A DNA stretch of 17,649 nt from assembly GCA_003241685.1 (NCBI GenBank), contig QFPJ01000048.1, positions 1 to 17,649 on the forward strand, read 5' to 3'. This document shows positions 8,154 through 15,829 of the stretch, piece after piece. A program made the position numbers and the translations under genes. Position 1 is the stretch's first letter; every line of letters starts with the position of its first letter. Source of the stretch: Sphingopyxis macrogoltabida (GTDB taxonomy: Bacteria > Pseudomonadota > Alphaproteobacteria > Sphingomonadales > Sphingomonadaceae). The notes under the pieces are model-generated. The model had not been told where the DNA came from and searched no databases. It worked only from the letters and a program-made list of their open reading frames with translations.

Positions 8154-9089
8154 ATGAGCGAGAGCAAGAAGATGGCAGCGGGCATGACGCGAACCAACGG
8201 TACGATTCTGATCGCCGCCTTCGTGCTTCTGGCCGGGGCGGTCGGCTATACGGTGTGGCGCGATTCGAACGGACCGGCGGTTACGGAGGCGCCCGCGGCG
8301 ACGGCCCCCGCCGATCAACTCGGCGCGCTGGAAGCCCGGACGCGCAGCGAACCGGACAGCGCCGACGCGTGGATGCAGCTGGGCGCCGCGAAATTCGACC
8401 TCGGCGATTTTTCGGGCGCCGCCGCCGCCTATGACAAGGCCGTGACGCTGTCGCCCGAATCGGCGGGTCTCTGGTCGGCGCTCGGCGAGGCGCGGGTGAT
8501 GGGCAGCGAACGCGACCCCATGCCGGCCGAGGCGCTGACCGCCTTCGAAAAGGCGATCGCGCTCGACCCCAAGGACCCGCGCGCGCGCTATTTCCTGGCG
8601 GTGAAGAAGGATATCGGCGGCGATCACAAGGGGGCGATCGAGGACTGGTTCGCGCTGCTCGCCGACACGCCGCAGGGCGCGCCATGGGAAGCGGACCTGC
8701 GCCGCACGATCGAACAGGTCGGCGCCATCCACAAGATCGAGGTAGCGCCCCGGCTCGCCGCCACGCAGGCGCGGCCGCTGACCGCCGAGGAAATGCCGGT
8801 CGCCGCGCGCGGCATTCCCGGCCCCAGCCGCGCCGACATGGAAGCCGCCTCGCAGCTTCCCAAGGGGCAGCAGGACGCGATGATCGAAGGCATGGTCAGC
8901 GGGCTGGAGACCAAATTGAAAGCCAATCCGGCCGACGTCGACCGCTGGATCATGCTGATGCGCAGCCGCATGACGCTGGGCGAAACGGCCAAGGCGGCAC
9001 AGGCGCTGAAGGACGGCATCGCCGCCAATCCCGGCGCCGCCGGGCGGCTGAAGGCGCAGGCGCAGTTGCTGGGCGTGCCGGGGGCGTGA
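8154..9089 (+). CDS. CcmI/CycH-like TPR protein, possible cytochrome c biogenesis factor
   Basis: I use the ATG at 8154 because GAGGGG (8143-8148) sits 5 nt upstream and the protein then begins with a short polar head and one TM segment (about residues 16-33, GTILIAAFVLLAGAVGYTVW). The in-frame ATG further upstream at 8046 would put charged, non-conserved residues before the membrane anchor. The 311-residue product continues with tetratricopeptide repeats (ADAWMQLGAAKFDLGDFSGA, LWSALGEARV, ALTAFEKAIALDPKDPRARY) and a C-terminal domain with a further TPR-like segment. This is the layout of the periplasmic part of CcmI/CycH, which presents apocytochrome c for heme ligation. Classical CcmI has two TM helices and sits in a ccm operon. 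This one has a single TM and stands alone, divergent from gdhA and the cytochrome genes. A general TPR scaffold role is possible. Confidence 0.8.
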   Translation: MSESKKMAAGMTRTNGTILIAAFVLLAGAVGYTVWRDSNGPAVTEAPAATAPADQLGALEARTRSEPDSADAWMQLGAAKFDLGDFSGAAAAYDKAVTLSPESAGLWSALGEARVMGSERDPMPAEALTAFEKAIALDPKDPRARYFLAVKKDIGGDHKGAIEDWFALLADTPQGAPWEADLRRTIEQVGAIHKIEVAPRLAATQARPLTAEEMPVAARGIPGPSRADMEAASQLPKGQQDAMIEGMVSGLETKLKANPADVDRWIMLMRSRMTLGETAKAAQALKDGIAANPGAAGRLKAQAQLLGVPGA

Positions 9090-9096
9090 CCCGCTT

Positions 9097-9133
9097 CCGA
9101 TCCTTCCGCTCGCGGCGCGAACGGAAGGATCGG
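9097..9133. terminator. Hairpin between convergent TPR gene and putA, probable bidirectional terminator
   Basis: CCGATCCTTCCG (9097-9108) pairs perfectly with CGGAAGGATCGG (9122-9133). The 13-nt loop can itself form a TCGCG/CGCGA mini-stem. It starts 7 nt after the TPR gene stop and ends 7 nt before the putA stop. There is no clear T-tract on either side, so termination is inferred from position and stem strength. Confidence 0.65.
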
Positions 9134-9140
9134 CGGAGCA

Positions 9141-12100
9141 TTATCCCGCCATCAGCGCCGCGTTGCCGCCCGCCGCCGTGATGTCGGTCGAGATCGATTT
9201 TTCCTCGGCAAAACGGTGCAGGTAATGGGGGCCGCCCGCCTTTGGCCCGGTGCCCGACAGGCCGCGCCCGCCAAAGGGCTGCGACCCGACGATGGCGCCG
9301 ATCTGGTTGCGGTTCACATAGACGTTGCCGACCGCCGCGCGCGCCGCAATATGCGCCGCGACGCCGTCGATGCGCGTGTGCACGCCCAGCGTCAGCCCAT
9401 AGCCCGACGCGTTGATCGCATCGATCAGCGCGTCCAGTTCGCCGCCTTTCCATGTGGCGACGTGCAATACCGGCCCGAAAATCTCGCGCGTCAGGTCGGT
9501 GACATGGTCGATCCGGATCATCGCCGGGGCGACGAAGGTGCCGCCGGCGGGCAGGTCGGTGCGCCGCGCCTCGGCGATCAGGCGCCCCGCCGCGCGCGCT
9601 TCGGCGACATAGGCGGCGATATTCGCCTGCGCCTCGGCATCGATGATCGGGCCGACATCGGTCGACAGGATCGCGGGATCGCCGACGGTCAGCTCCGCCA
9701 TGGCGCCCGCGACCATCGCGATCATCGCGTCGGCGACATCCTCCTGCACGCACAGCAGGCGCAGCGCCGAACAGCGCTGCCCCGCCGACTGGAAGGCGGA
9801 CGCGACCGCATCGCGCGCCACCTGTTCGGGCAGCGCGGTCGAATCGACGATCATCGCATTGGCGCCGCCGGTTTCGGCGATCAGCGTCGCGATCGGCCCG
9901 TCGCGCCCCGAAAGGCCGCGGTTGATCATCCGCGCGACCTCGGTCGACCCGGTGAAGGCGACACCGATGATGCCGTCATGGCCGCTGATTGCCGCACCGA
10001 CCGTTTCGCCGCGACCGGGCAGGAACGCCAGCACATCGCCTGGAATCCCGGCTTCGAGCAGGATCTCGATCGCGGCATGGGCGATCAGCGGCGTCTGCTC
10101 GGCGGGTTTCGCCAGCACCGCATTGCCCGCCGCGAGCGCCGCCGAGACCTGGCCCAGAAAGATCGCGAGCGGGAAATTCCACGGGCTGATGCAGGCGAAG
10201 ATGCCCTTGCCCTCCAGAATCAATTCGTTGCGCTCGCCCGTCGGCCCGGGCAGCGCCACCGGCCAGCTGAAGTCGGCGCGCGCCTGCGCGGCATAATAGC
10301 GCAGGAAATCGACCGCCTCGCGCACTTCGGCGACTGCGTCGGCCAGCGTCTTGCCCGCCTCGTCCATTGCCAACCCCAGGAACAGGGCGTCGCGTTCCTC
10401 GATCAGATCGGCGGCGCGTTCCAGCCGGTTGGCGCGAAAGGGGCCGCCCGCGAGGCTCCAATTGCCCTGCGCCCCGCGCGCCGCCTTGACGGCCGCATCG
10501 ACCGCCGCCGCGTCGGCCTCGACCACCCGTCCGACGATGGTGCCGGTCGCCGGGTTGTGCACCGGCTCCGCCCGCCCCGTGCGTTCGGCCCCCGCAACGA
10601 TCGGCGCCGCGACCCGGTCGCTGCGCCGCGCCGCGCCGATCGCCGCGATCAGCGCCTCCGGAACGCCGGGATCGCCCAGATCATAGCCCCGCGAATTGCG
10701 CCGCGCCGCGCCATACAGGCCCAGCCCGGTCGGGATCGATGACGGGGCGCTGGCCATGCTGCGCGGATCGATGGCCAAGGCTTCCGCACTGACGTCGGGG
10801 TCCGAAAACTGGTGCACGAAGCTGGAGTTGGCGCCGTTCTCGAGCAGGCGCCGGACCAGATAGGCGAGCAGGTCGCGGTGCGTGCCGACCGGCGCATAGA
10901 CGCGCACGGGGCGCGGCGGCGGGCACAGCGCGACGACCGCGTCATGCGCGCCTTCGCCCATGCCGTGCAATCGCTGCAACTCGTAATCCGCGCCCGCGAA
11001 CAATTCGGTCACGAAAGCCAGCGTCATCGCATTGTGGCTGGCAAAGGCGGGGAAAAGGCAATCCTGGCAGTCGCGCAGGATCTGCGCGCACTGCATATAG
11101 TTGAGGTCGGTATGATTCTTCGCCGTGAAGACCGGAAAGTCGCCGAGCCCCAGCGTCTGCGCCCGCTTGATTTCGGTATCCCAATAGGCACCCTTGACCA
11201 GCCGCATCGACAGCATGACGCCGCGCGCCCGTGCCCGCGCCGCGACCCAGCGTATCACCTCCGGCGCGCGCTTCTGATAGGCCTGGATGACGATGCCCAG
11301 CCCCGTCCAGCCGTCGGCCAGTCCGGCGTCGATCAACGCGGCATAAACGTCGAGATGCGGCTCCAGCCGGTCGCTTTCCTCGGCATCGATCATCAGCGGG
11401 ATATTGACGTCGCGCGCGGCCCGCACGAGTTCGATGACGCCCGGGATCAGCTCCGCGCGCACCCGGTCGCCCTGCAGATATTCGTAACGCGGATGCAGCG
11501 CCGACAGCTTGATCGAAATGCCGTGGTTCGCGAAAGGGTCGCCCGGCTTGGCGTCGCGGCCGATGCGCGCGATCGCCGCGGCGTAGCTGTCGCAATAGCG
11601 CCGCGCATCCTCCGCCGTCCGCGCCGCCTCGCCCAGCATGTCGAAGCTCGCGAGTTCCGATTTTTCCTTGTCGGCGCGCCTGACCGCCGCGTCGATCGTC
11701 TCGCCCATCACGAACTGCTGGCCCAGCATCTTCATGGCGGCCAGCGCCGCTTGCCGGATCACCGGCTCGCCCGAACGGCGGATCATCGATTTCAGCAAGT
11801 TGAGCGGGTTCGCCTTGCTGCCCAGCGCATCGAGCATCAGCGTCGCCGAGCCCAGCGACAGGCCGCGCGCCGACAGCGCGACGATCAGCGGGCTGTCCTC
11901 ATCCTCGCCATCGGCCCAGTGCCGCCCGGCGATCTTGTCGCGGATCAGCGCGTTGGCGGTCGCGCTGTCGGGCACGCGAAGGAGGGCCTCGGCGAGACAC
12001 ATCAGCACGACGCCTTCCTCGGTGGAGAGGCGGTAGCGGTTCATCAGCTGCGCGACGAGCGTTTCGCGCTCGCCGTCGGCCTTCGCCTTGCGGATGAGGT

Positions 12101-12233
12101 CGAGACCGCGCGCCGTCGTCGCCGCGACGCCAGCCGGCGAACGGGCAAGATCGACGCGAAGCTGTGCGACGATGTCGGCTTCGGGACGGCGGGCGAGAGC
12201 GCGTATGGCCGCGCGATCGGTGGGCTGGGTCAT
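9141..12233 (-). CDS. putA: Bifunctional proline dehydrogenase / L-glutamate-gamma-semialdehyde dehydrogenase
   Basis: The 1030-residue enzyme oxidises proline to pyrroline-5-carboxylate (FAD-dependent, N-terminal half) and then to glutamate (NAD-dependent, C-terminal half). The PRODH barrel shows SIKLSALHPRYEY, MIDAEESDRLEPHLDVY, MRLVKGAYWDTEIKRAQ and LQRLHGMGEGAHD. The aldehyde dehydrogenase half has ISPWNFPLAIFLGQ, FTGSTEVAR, catalytic Glu787 in AETGGANAM and catalytic Cys821 in SAGQRCSALR. I start at 12233 (MTQPTDRAAI) because 38 codons further upstream would consume the divergent promoter region and encode an AT-rich, non-conserved sequence. The protein lacks the N-terminal ribbon-helix-helix DNA-binding domain of enterobacterial PutA, which fits regulation by the divergent Lrp-type gene. 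A 4-codon ORF (ATG at 12244) ends with a TGA overlapping the putA ATG. The upstream ribosome binding site is weak (AAGCGGG). Confidence 0.97.
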   Translation of the reverse strand: MTQPTDRAAIRALARRPEADIVAQLRVDLARSPAGVAATTARGLDLIRKAKADGERETLVAQLMNRYRLSTEEGVVLMCLAEALLRVPDSATANALIRDKIAGRHWADGEDEDSPLIVALSARGLSLGSATLMLDALGSKANPLNLLKSMIRRSGEPVIRQAALAAMKMLGQQFVMGETIDAAVRRADKEKSELASFDMLGEAARTAEDARRYCDSYAAAIARIGRDAKPGDPFANHGISIKLSALHPRYEYLQGDRVRAELIPGVIELVRAARDVNIPLMIDAEESDRLEPHLDVYAALIDAGLADGWTGLGIVIQAYQKRAPEVIRWVAARARARGVMLSMRLVKGAYWDTEIKRAQTLGLGDFPVFTAKNHTDLNYMQCAQILRDCQDCLFPAFASHNAMTLAFVTELFAGADYELQRLHGMGEGAHDAVVALCPPPRPVRVYAPVGTHRDLLAYLVRRLLENGANSSFVHQFSDPDVSAEALAIDPRSMASAPSSIPTGLGLYGAARRNSRGYDLGDPGVPEALIAAIGAARRSDRVAAPIVAGAERTGRAEPVHNPATGTIVGRVVEADAAAVDAAVKAARGAQGNWSLAGGPFRANRLERAADLIEERDALFLGLAMDEAGKTLADAVAEVREAVDFLRYYAAQARADFSWPVALPGPTGERNELILEGKGIFACISPWNFPLAIFLGQVSAALAAGNAVLAKPAEQTPLIAHAAIEILLEAGIPGDVLAFLPGRGETVGAAISGHDGIIGVAFTGSTEVARMINRGLSGRDGPIATLIAETGGANAMIVDSTALPEQVARDAVASAFQSAGQRCSALRLLCVQEDVADAMIAMVAGAMAELTVGDPAILSTDVGPIIDAEAQANIAAYVAEARAAGRLIAEARRTDLPAGGTFVAPAMIRIDHVTDLTREIFGPVLHVATWKGGELDALIDAINASGYGLTLGVHTRIDGVAAHIAARAAVGNVYVNRNQIGAIVGSQPFGGRGLSGTGPKAGGPHYLHRFAEEKSISTDITAAGGNAALMAG

Positions 12234-12349
12234 ACCCGCTTCATAGCAGAAACGGAAAAGTCGATCCGACTTCAATTTTTCCCATACATATATGTTTTGA
12301 CCATATTTTTCGGATGATTTAGTCGAGTATAATGAAAAATAAGCCACAT
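12234..12349. promoter_or_regulatory. Divergent putA / Lrp-type regulator control region
   Basis: This is a markedly AT-rich stretch in GC-rich surroundings, expected to hold both promoters. It contains a perfect TATAAT at 12328-12333 on the plus strand and a TTGACC at 12297-12302, although their 25-nt spacing is too long for them to be one promoter. Autoregulation and proline-dependent activation of putA by the divergent regulator are known for PutR-type systems and are inferred here. Confidence 0.6.
12286..12295. promoter_or_regulatory. Candidate operator palindrome ACATATATGT
   Basis: This is a perfect 10-bp palindrome with an AT core within the putA/regulator intergenic region. Lrp/AsnC proteins bind degenerate AT-rich dyads, so it is a plausible site, but there is no direct evidence. 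Confidence 0.35.
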
Positions 12350-12355
12350 ATGGTC
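12299..12355. promoter_or_regulatory. Inverted repeat GACCATAT ... ATATGGTC flanking the regulator start
   Basis: GACCATAT (12299-12306) and ATATGGTC (12348-12355) are perfect inverted 8-mers separated by 41 nt. The second copy overlaps the alternative ATG at 12350. They could be paired half-sites for autoregulation by an oligomeric Lrp-type protein, which wraps DNA. Short repeats in AT-rich DNA can also arise by chance. Confidence 0.3.
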
Positions 12356-12802
12356 GATCTTGACGAATTCGATCGGAAGATTCTGAGCCTGCTCGGCCGG
12401 GATGGGCGGATGACCTATACCGAACTGGCGCAGCGGGTGGGCCTGTCCAAGACGCCCTGCCAGCAGCGCGTGAAACGGCTGGTCGACAGCGGTCTGATCA
12501 CGGGCTTTCGCGCCATCGTCGATCCCGCGAAGCTGGGCCTCGATCACATCGCCTTTACCGAGGTGAAGCTGTCCGACACGCGCGAGGAAGCGTTGCGGCA
12601 ATTCAATCAGGCCGTCCGGCAAATCCCCGAAGTCGAGGAATGCCACATGATCGCGTCGAGCTTCGATTATCTGCTCAAGGTCCGCACACCCGACATTCGC
12701 CGCTATCGAATCGTGCTCGGCGAAAGGATTTCCAGCCTGCCCCATGTCGCGAGTACGTCCACCTTCGTCGCGATGGAAACGATCATGGAATCGGCTCGCT
12801 GA
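12332..12802 (+). CDS. putR: Lrp/AsnC-family regulator, probable activator of putA
   Basis: The protein has the classic two-part layout: an N-terminal winged helix-turn-helix (LDEFDRKILSLLGRDGRMTYTELAQRVGLSKTPCQQRVKRLVDSG in outline, residues about 9-52) and a C-terminal RAM-type ligand/oligomer domain (HIAFTEVKLSDT, VEECHMIASSFDYLLKVRTPDI). The C-QQRV recognition helix and divergent placement next to putA are typical of PutR, the proline-responsive activator of putA in alphaproteobacteria. Two starts are possible: ATG at 12332 (156 aa) and ATG at 12350 (150 aa, MVDLDEFDRK). The first ATG overlaps a perfect TATAAT (12328-12333). If that is the -10 box, only the 12350 start can be transcribed. 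Neither start has a clear ribosome binding site. Function as the putA regulator is inferred from context. Confidence 0.92.
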   Translation: MKNKPHMVDLDEFDRKILSLLGRDGRMTYTELAQRVGLSKTPCQQRVKRLVDSGLITGFRAIVDPAKLGLDHIAFTEVKLSDTREEALRQFNQAVRQIPEVEECHMIASSFDYLLKVRTPDIRRYRIVLGERISSLPHVASTSTFVAMETIMESAR

Positions 12803-13106
12803 ACGAAAGACCACCCGATCCGCTGCGCCTGGACAGGTGGAATGGCGCCTGCCCCGCCGAGTCGGAGCGACACCCGGCACCGAGGTCTTGCACGCGGCAT
12901 TCGCGGCTGGCGACGCGAACCGCCGCACCGCGACGGCCGATGCCTTTGCCAGCCCGGACGATCATGGTGGACGCATCGGATGTCTGATGGTATGAGACAC
13001 GGAATTGATATAAGTATCGATGCAAAATCAATGTCTTGCAGCATCGGTCAATCGACGACAAGGATCGCGATCGGTTTGCATATCTGCCCGCCGATCCAAT
13101 TCTTTC
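12803..13106. other. Gap between the Lrp-type gene and tRNA-Glu, no gene seen
   Basis: The first 180 bases are GC-rich and the last 120 are AT-richer, which presumably includes the tRNA promoter. A short frame that starts inside the regulator gene and reaches 12995 has no recognisable protein features. I see no terminator with a T-tract and no repeat. Confidence 0.5.
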
Positions 13107-13181
13107 GGCCCCTTCGTCTAGCGGTCAGGACGCGGCCCTCTCACGGCTGAAACACGGGTTCGATTCCCGTAGGGGTCACCA
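13107..13181 (+). tRNA. tRNA-Glu, anticodon CTC
   Basis: It folds as a full cloverleaf. The acceptor stem GGCCCCT/AGGGGTC has one G-T pair. The anticodon stem CGGCC/GGCTG has the 7-nt loop CTCTCAC, giving anticodon CTC, and the T arm is ACGGG-TTCGATT-CCCGT. CCA is encoded (13179-13181) after discriminator A. The D region GTCTAGCGGTCAGGAC matches bacterial tRNA-Glu. Confidence 0.95.
13154..13181 (+). other. Probable integration site (att) in the tRNA 3' half
   Basis: A tyrosine integrase gene starts 88 bp beyond this tRNA 3' end and points away from it, the usual arrangement at a tRNA-targeted island. The att core is expected within the T arm and 3' acceptor strand. The second copy was not found in the window, so exact limits are unknown. 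Confidence 0.5.
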
Positions 13182-13235
13182 AGTCGCCGGAAAGGCGCAG
13201 AAGTCTCGGTTTTCTGTTCGTTAGTGACTCGGTGG

Positions 13236-13254
13236 GTACACCAAATGAGTACAC
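13236..13254 (+). repeat. GTACAC direct repeat upstream of the integrase
   Basis: GTACAC occurs at 13236-13241 and 13249-13254, spaced 13 bp start to start, between the tRNA and integrase start. It could be an arm-type or regulator site for the integrase, but no direct support is visible. Confidence 0.3.
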
Positions 13255-13269
13255 AAAGGACGAACGATC

Positions 13270-15084
13270 ATGAATCCGAAGGGACTTTGGCGCGATCCGC
13301 GCAGCGGCATTTTTTATCTTCGCCGTCGTATCCCGCTGCCGTTGCAAAGCGCCTTCGCTTGCGGCCAACTTTACAAGGTGAGCCTCGGCACCGCCGATCA
13401 GCGCCATGCCGAACGCAAGCTCGCGATTGCCAATGGTGAATATGAGCAGAAGTGCGAACAATTTCGCGAAGCGCTCGCAAACGGCGCTCCAGGATCGTTC
13501 ACTTCCGACGAGGCGCGTGTCCTGGTCGACCGCCTCCTCACCGCCAGGTCCGCTACCGGGTTTGCGAGCGGCGGTATGGATGTCGCCTTCTTGCTCAAGG
13601 AGCTCGACGACGCCGTCGCGGACCAATCGGGAGACCATCGGGCCACCGCACAAGACATGAGTCCCACCGAATGGATCGCTTATCGCAAGAAGTTGGCGGG
13701 AAGCGATGCCGACGATGAGTTTTCTCCCGAAACACTCGCTCGGATCGAGGCTCACCATGCTTCGGTCCATCGAGACCCCGGCGATCTGTGGTTCAGTTTT
13801 CAGAAACGGGTACCGAACCGCCGTTGGCGTCCCCTGCTCAGCTTCGCCGTCGCGAAAATAAAGCGTGAACTAAAACTACCCGAGGAGACGAATCGCGGGA
13901 TCGACGAACCGCTCGCCGATGCACTGGCCGATGCGCTGGGTTCGCCGCAAGTCCGCGAACAAGTTCCCGTACTCCCCTCGGCCCGGCGCCGCGCGAATTC
14001 GAGCCGCCTCCAACCGGACATGAAGCTCGACGCCCTCGAGGCCAAATGGATCGCGGCGCGCAAGCCGACGCCCAAGGCGCAGGCCGCTACGAAAACGGCC
14101 GTACGCTATTTCAAAAGCTATATCGGCGATGTCGGCATCGGCGAAATCACGCCCAACGATCTGTTCGAATTTCGTGACGCGATAGCGGTGCTGCCAAAAA
14201 GCATGCCGCGCGTGCATCGCATGATGGAGTTTGTCGACATTCATGCGCTCTATGCGGACAGGTCGGGCGTAGACCGCATATCCCCGCAATCGATCAAAAA
14301 ATATCTCGGTGCGGTCCAAGCTCTCCTCGGGTTCGCTTTCCAGGAGCGCTTCATCCCTGCGAACACCGGCGCCGGTATCAAAGTCGAAGGATATACAAAA
14401 AAGAGCACGCGGCGCCCGTTTACCAAGGACGAACTCGCTCAGCTATTTGCGGCCAAGCTGTTCACCGCGCCTTGGTCTCACCCTCTGAGCAAGTCAAAGG
14501 TCTCCGATTCGACCCTGCGCTGGTTGTTCCTACTCGGGCTTTGCACGGGCGCTCGAATTGAGGAAGTTGGTCAGATATTGCTCGCGGACATCAAATCCGA
14601 GCAAGGGATCCCCTATATCGACGTCACGGACTACGTCATGGACGAGATTGACGAGCGCAAACGGGTGAAGACTGACGGTTCGATTCGCGTGATACCGCTC
14701 CATCCAAAACTGATAGCGCTCGGGTTTCTCGACTACGTTCAACGGATGCGGTCAAGCGGAGCAATCCGGCTTTTTCCTGACCTTGAGGCCGATTCACTGG
14801 GCGTAAAGACCAAGGAGGCGAGCCGCCGCGCCAATCGCCTGATCGACAATGCCGTCGGTGATGACCCCCGCCTCGTGTTTTATAGTTTCCGACACAGCTT
14901 CAAGGATCTCTGCCGCGACGCCAACATTCCCAAGGACGTGCACGACCAGCTTATGGGGCATTCGCCCGCAGATGTTGGCGGAGGCTACGGTTTGGGACGG
15001 GCGATCGGCAATCTTGCAGCCCATCTAAAGCGAGTTCGGTTCCTTTTCATCGATTGGGATCCGATTAATGTTGCTGCCAAATAA
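13270..15084 (+). CDS. Tyrosine recombinase (island integrase)
   Basis: The 604-residue protein catalyses site-specific integration and excision, probably of the surrounding island at tRNA-Glu. The N-terminus (residues 4-60, LWRDPRSGIFYLRRRIPLP) resembles the DUF6538 region common in large proteobacterial integrases. A SAM-like core-binding domain follows at about 255-360. The catalytic domain shows Arg429 (CTGARIEE), beta-hairpin Lys467, Arg541 in YSFRHSF, His564 in LMGHS and the nucleophile Tyr573. The usual His three residues before the second Arg is Tyr538 instead. The start has AAAGGA about 8 nt upstream. The gene is long but apparently intact. It is divergent in base composition from the core genes to its left. 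A hairpin at 15153-15178 lies downstream. Confidence 0.93.
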   Translation: MNPKGLWRDPRSGIFYLRRRIPLPLQSAFACGQLYKVSLGTADQRHAERKLAIANGEYEQKCEQFREALANGAPGSFTSDEARVLVDRLLTARSATGFASGGMDVAFLLKELDDAVADQSGDHRATAQDMSPTEWIAYRKKLAGSDADDEFSPETLARIEAHHASVHRDPGDLWFSFQKRVPNRRWRPLLSFAVAKIKRELKLPEETNRGIDEPLADALADALGSPQVREQVPVLPSARRRANSSRLQPDMKLDALEAKWIAARKPTPKAQAATKTAVRYFKSYIGDVGIGEITPNDLFEFRDAIAVLPKSMPRVHRMMEFVDIHALYADRSGVDRISPQSIKKYLGAVQALLGFAFQERFIPANTGAGIKVEGYTKKSTRRPFTKDELAQLFAAKLFTAPWSHPLSKSKVSDSTLRWLFLLGLCTGARIEEVGQILLADIKSEQGIPYIDVTDYVMDEIDERKRVKTDGSIRVIPLHPKLIALGFLDYVQRMRSSGAIRLFPDLEADSLGVKTKEASRRANRLIDNAVGDDPRLVFYSFRHSFKDLCRDANIPKDVHDQLMGHSPADVGGGYGLGRAIGNLAAHLKRVRFLFIDWDPINVAAK

Positions 15085-15152
15085 GCGAACCGCTGCCCGG
15101 CTGCTATTCGGCCTGAGCTGGCCGGTAGCGGTCAGTCAGCTTTCGTTGAGAG

Positions 15153-15178
15153 TTTCAGACGCCGCCAGGCGTCAGAAA
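15153..15178 (+). terminator. Hairpin downstream of the integrase, possible terminator
   Basis: GACGCC (15158-15163) pairs with GGCGTC (15168-15173) across a GCCA loop, extended by TTTC/GAAA with one A-A mismatch. It lies 69 nt after the integrase stop. No T-run follows, so the terminator function is uncertain. Confidence 0.4.
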
Positions 15179-15258
15179 GTCTTCGGTGCCCGAACCGCGG
15201 TGGTCATGAGCCGAGCTATGGGGAAAGCTGTTTTGCGCTGATGCTGGGGTAGCCAGAT

Positions 15259-15372
15259 GCTGCCCAAAAGCAGACGCATCTGAGAACGGACCGTCTGGAA
15301 ATGGGCCGCGAAAGCGGACGCTGAAAGTCGGACCGTCCGATTTTGCGGTTCCGGCGTCTGCTTTTGGGCAGC
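15259..15372. repeat. 114-bp element with 19-bp perfect terminal inverted repeats
   Basis: GCTGCCCAAAAGCAGACGC (15259-15277) is the exact reverse complement of 15354-15372. The 76-bp interior has two near-copies of CGGACCGTC and a small CCGCGAAAGCGG hairpin but no coding potential. It could be a MITE-like element, a large RNA hairpin or a palindromic intergenic repeat. No flanking target duplication was seen. Confidence 0.6.
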
Positions 15373-15442
15373 GTCGGCGCAAGCGGGGCCGCTTCCAGGC
15401 GCAGGTGTGCCCTGGAGGAGGAAGGCGATGAGCCGTGCCGGG

Positions 15443-15829
15443 TCACGGCGCCGGTATCCCGGATGAGACCGCAAGCGGTGGCGGCGCGCGAGGCTGATAG
15501 CGGCGCTCGAAGACCTCGATGATGATCATCGTACCGCCGCAGCACGGGCAGGTCGGCCGGAGCTCGGGCTCGTCGGTCGGTTCCTCGGTCGGGGGAGGCG
15601 CGGCATCGAGCAGGCGGCGGGCGCGCTCGAGATGATCCTTGCGGCGTGCGCTGGCGAGGAGGCCATAGTGACGGATGCGGTGGAACCCGCGCGGCAAGGC
15701 GTGGAGGAGGAACCGGCGGATGAACTCGTCGGCGGCGAGGGTCATGACCTGTTGCCGTGTGGCGCCGGCCTTGCGGTAGTCCTTGTAGCGGAATGTGACC
15801 CCGGCTTCGTCGAACCGGAGGAGGCGGCT
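15443..15829 (-). pseudogene. IS91-family transposase, C-terminal fragment
   Basis: About 128 residues of the Y2 (rolling-circle, Y2_Tnp PF04986-type) transposase C-terminal part are preserved, from SRLLRFDEAGVTFRYKDYRK through MTLAADEFIRRFLLHALP and GFHRIRHYGLLASARRKDH to the stop at 15443. A CPCCGGTM zinc-knuckle-like motif lies near the end. The N-terminal zinc finger and catalytic tyrosine region are missing. The reading frame continues past 15829 only as antisense of the IS110 fragment, so the 15828-15830 position is the breakpoint. There is no start codon of its own. IS91-family elements can move adjacent DNA by one-ended transposition, which may bear on how this patchwork arose. That is inference. 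Confidence 0.82.

Larger units (their letters stand above)
15085..15442. other. Non-coding stretch between integrase and IS91 remnant
   Basis: No convincing gene is seen on either strand. The stretch holds a hairpin at 15153-15178 and a 114-bp segment bounded by 19-bp perfect inverted repeats (15259-15372). Minus-strand open frames across it have compositions typical of chance ORFs in GC-rich DNA. Part may be the 3' non-coding end of the IS91-family element. Confidence 0.5.

Noticed and set aside
9216..12317. Two roughly 500-aa plus-strand frames opposite putA
   Set aside because: Both are complements of the PutA coding sequence with Arg/Asp/Gly-rich composition and no domains.
12332..12347. 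Extension of PutA to an ATG at 12347
   Set aside because: The extra 38 codons cover the divergent promoter and overlap the Lrp-type gene start, with an AT-rich, non-PutA sequence.
12744..12995. 83-aa plus-strand frame overlapping the Lrp-type gene end and the following gap
   Set aside because: It begins inside the regulator in another frame, has no ribosome binding site and no recognisable family.
15259..15372. CRISPR or attC interpretation of the 19-bp inverted repeat
   Set aside because: There are only two arms in inverted orientation, no array of direct repeats, no cas genes and no integron core-site motifs.
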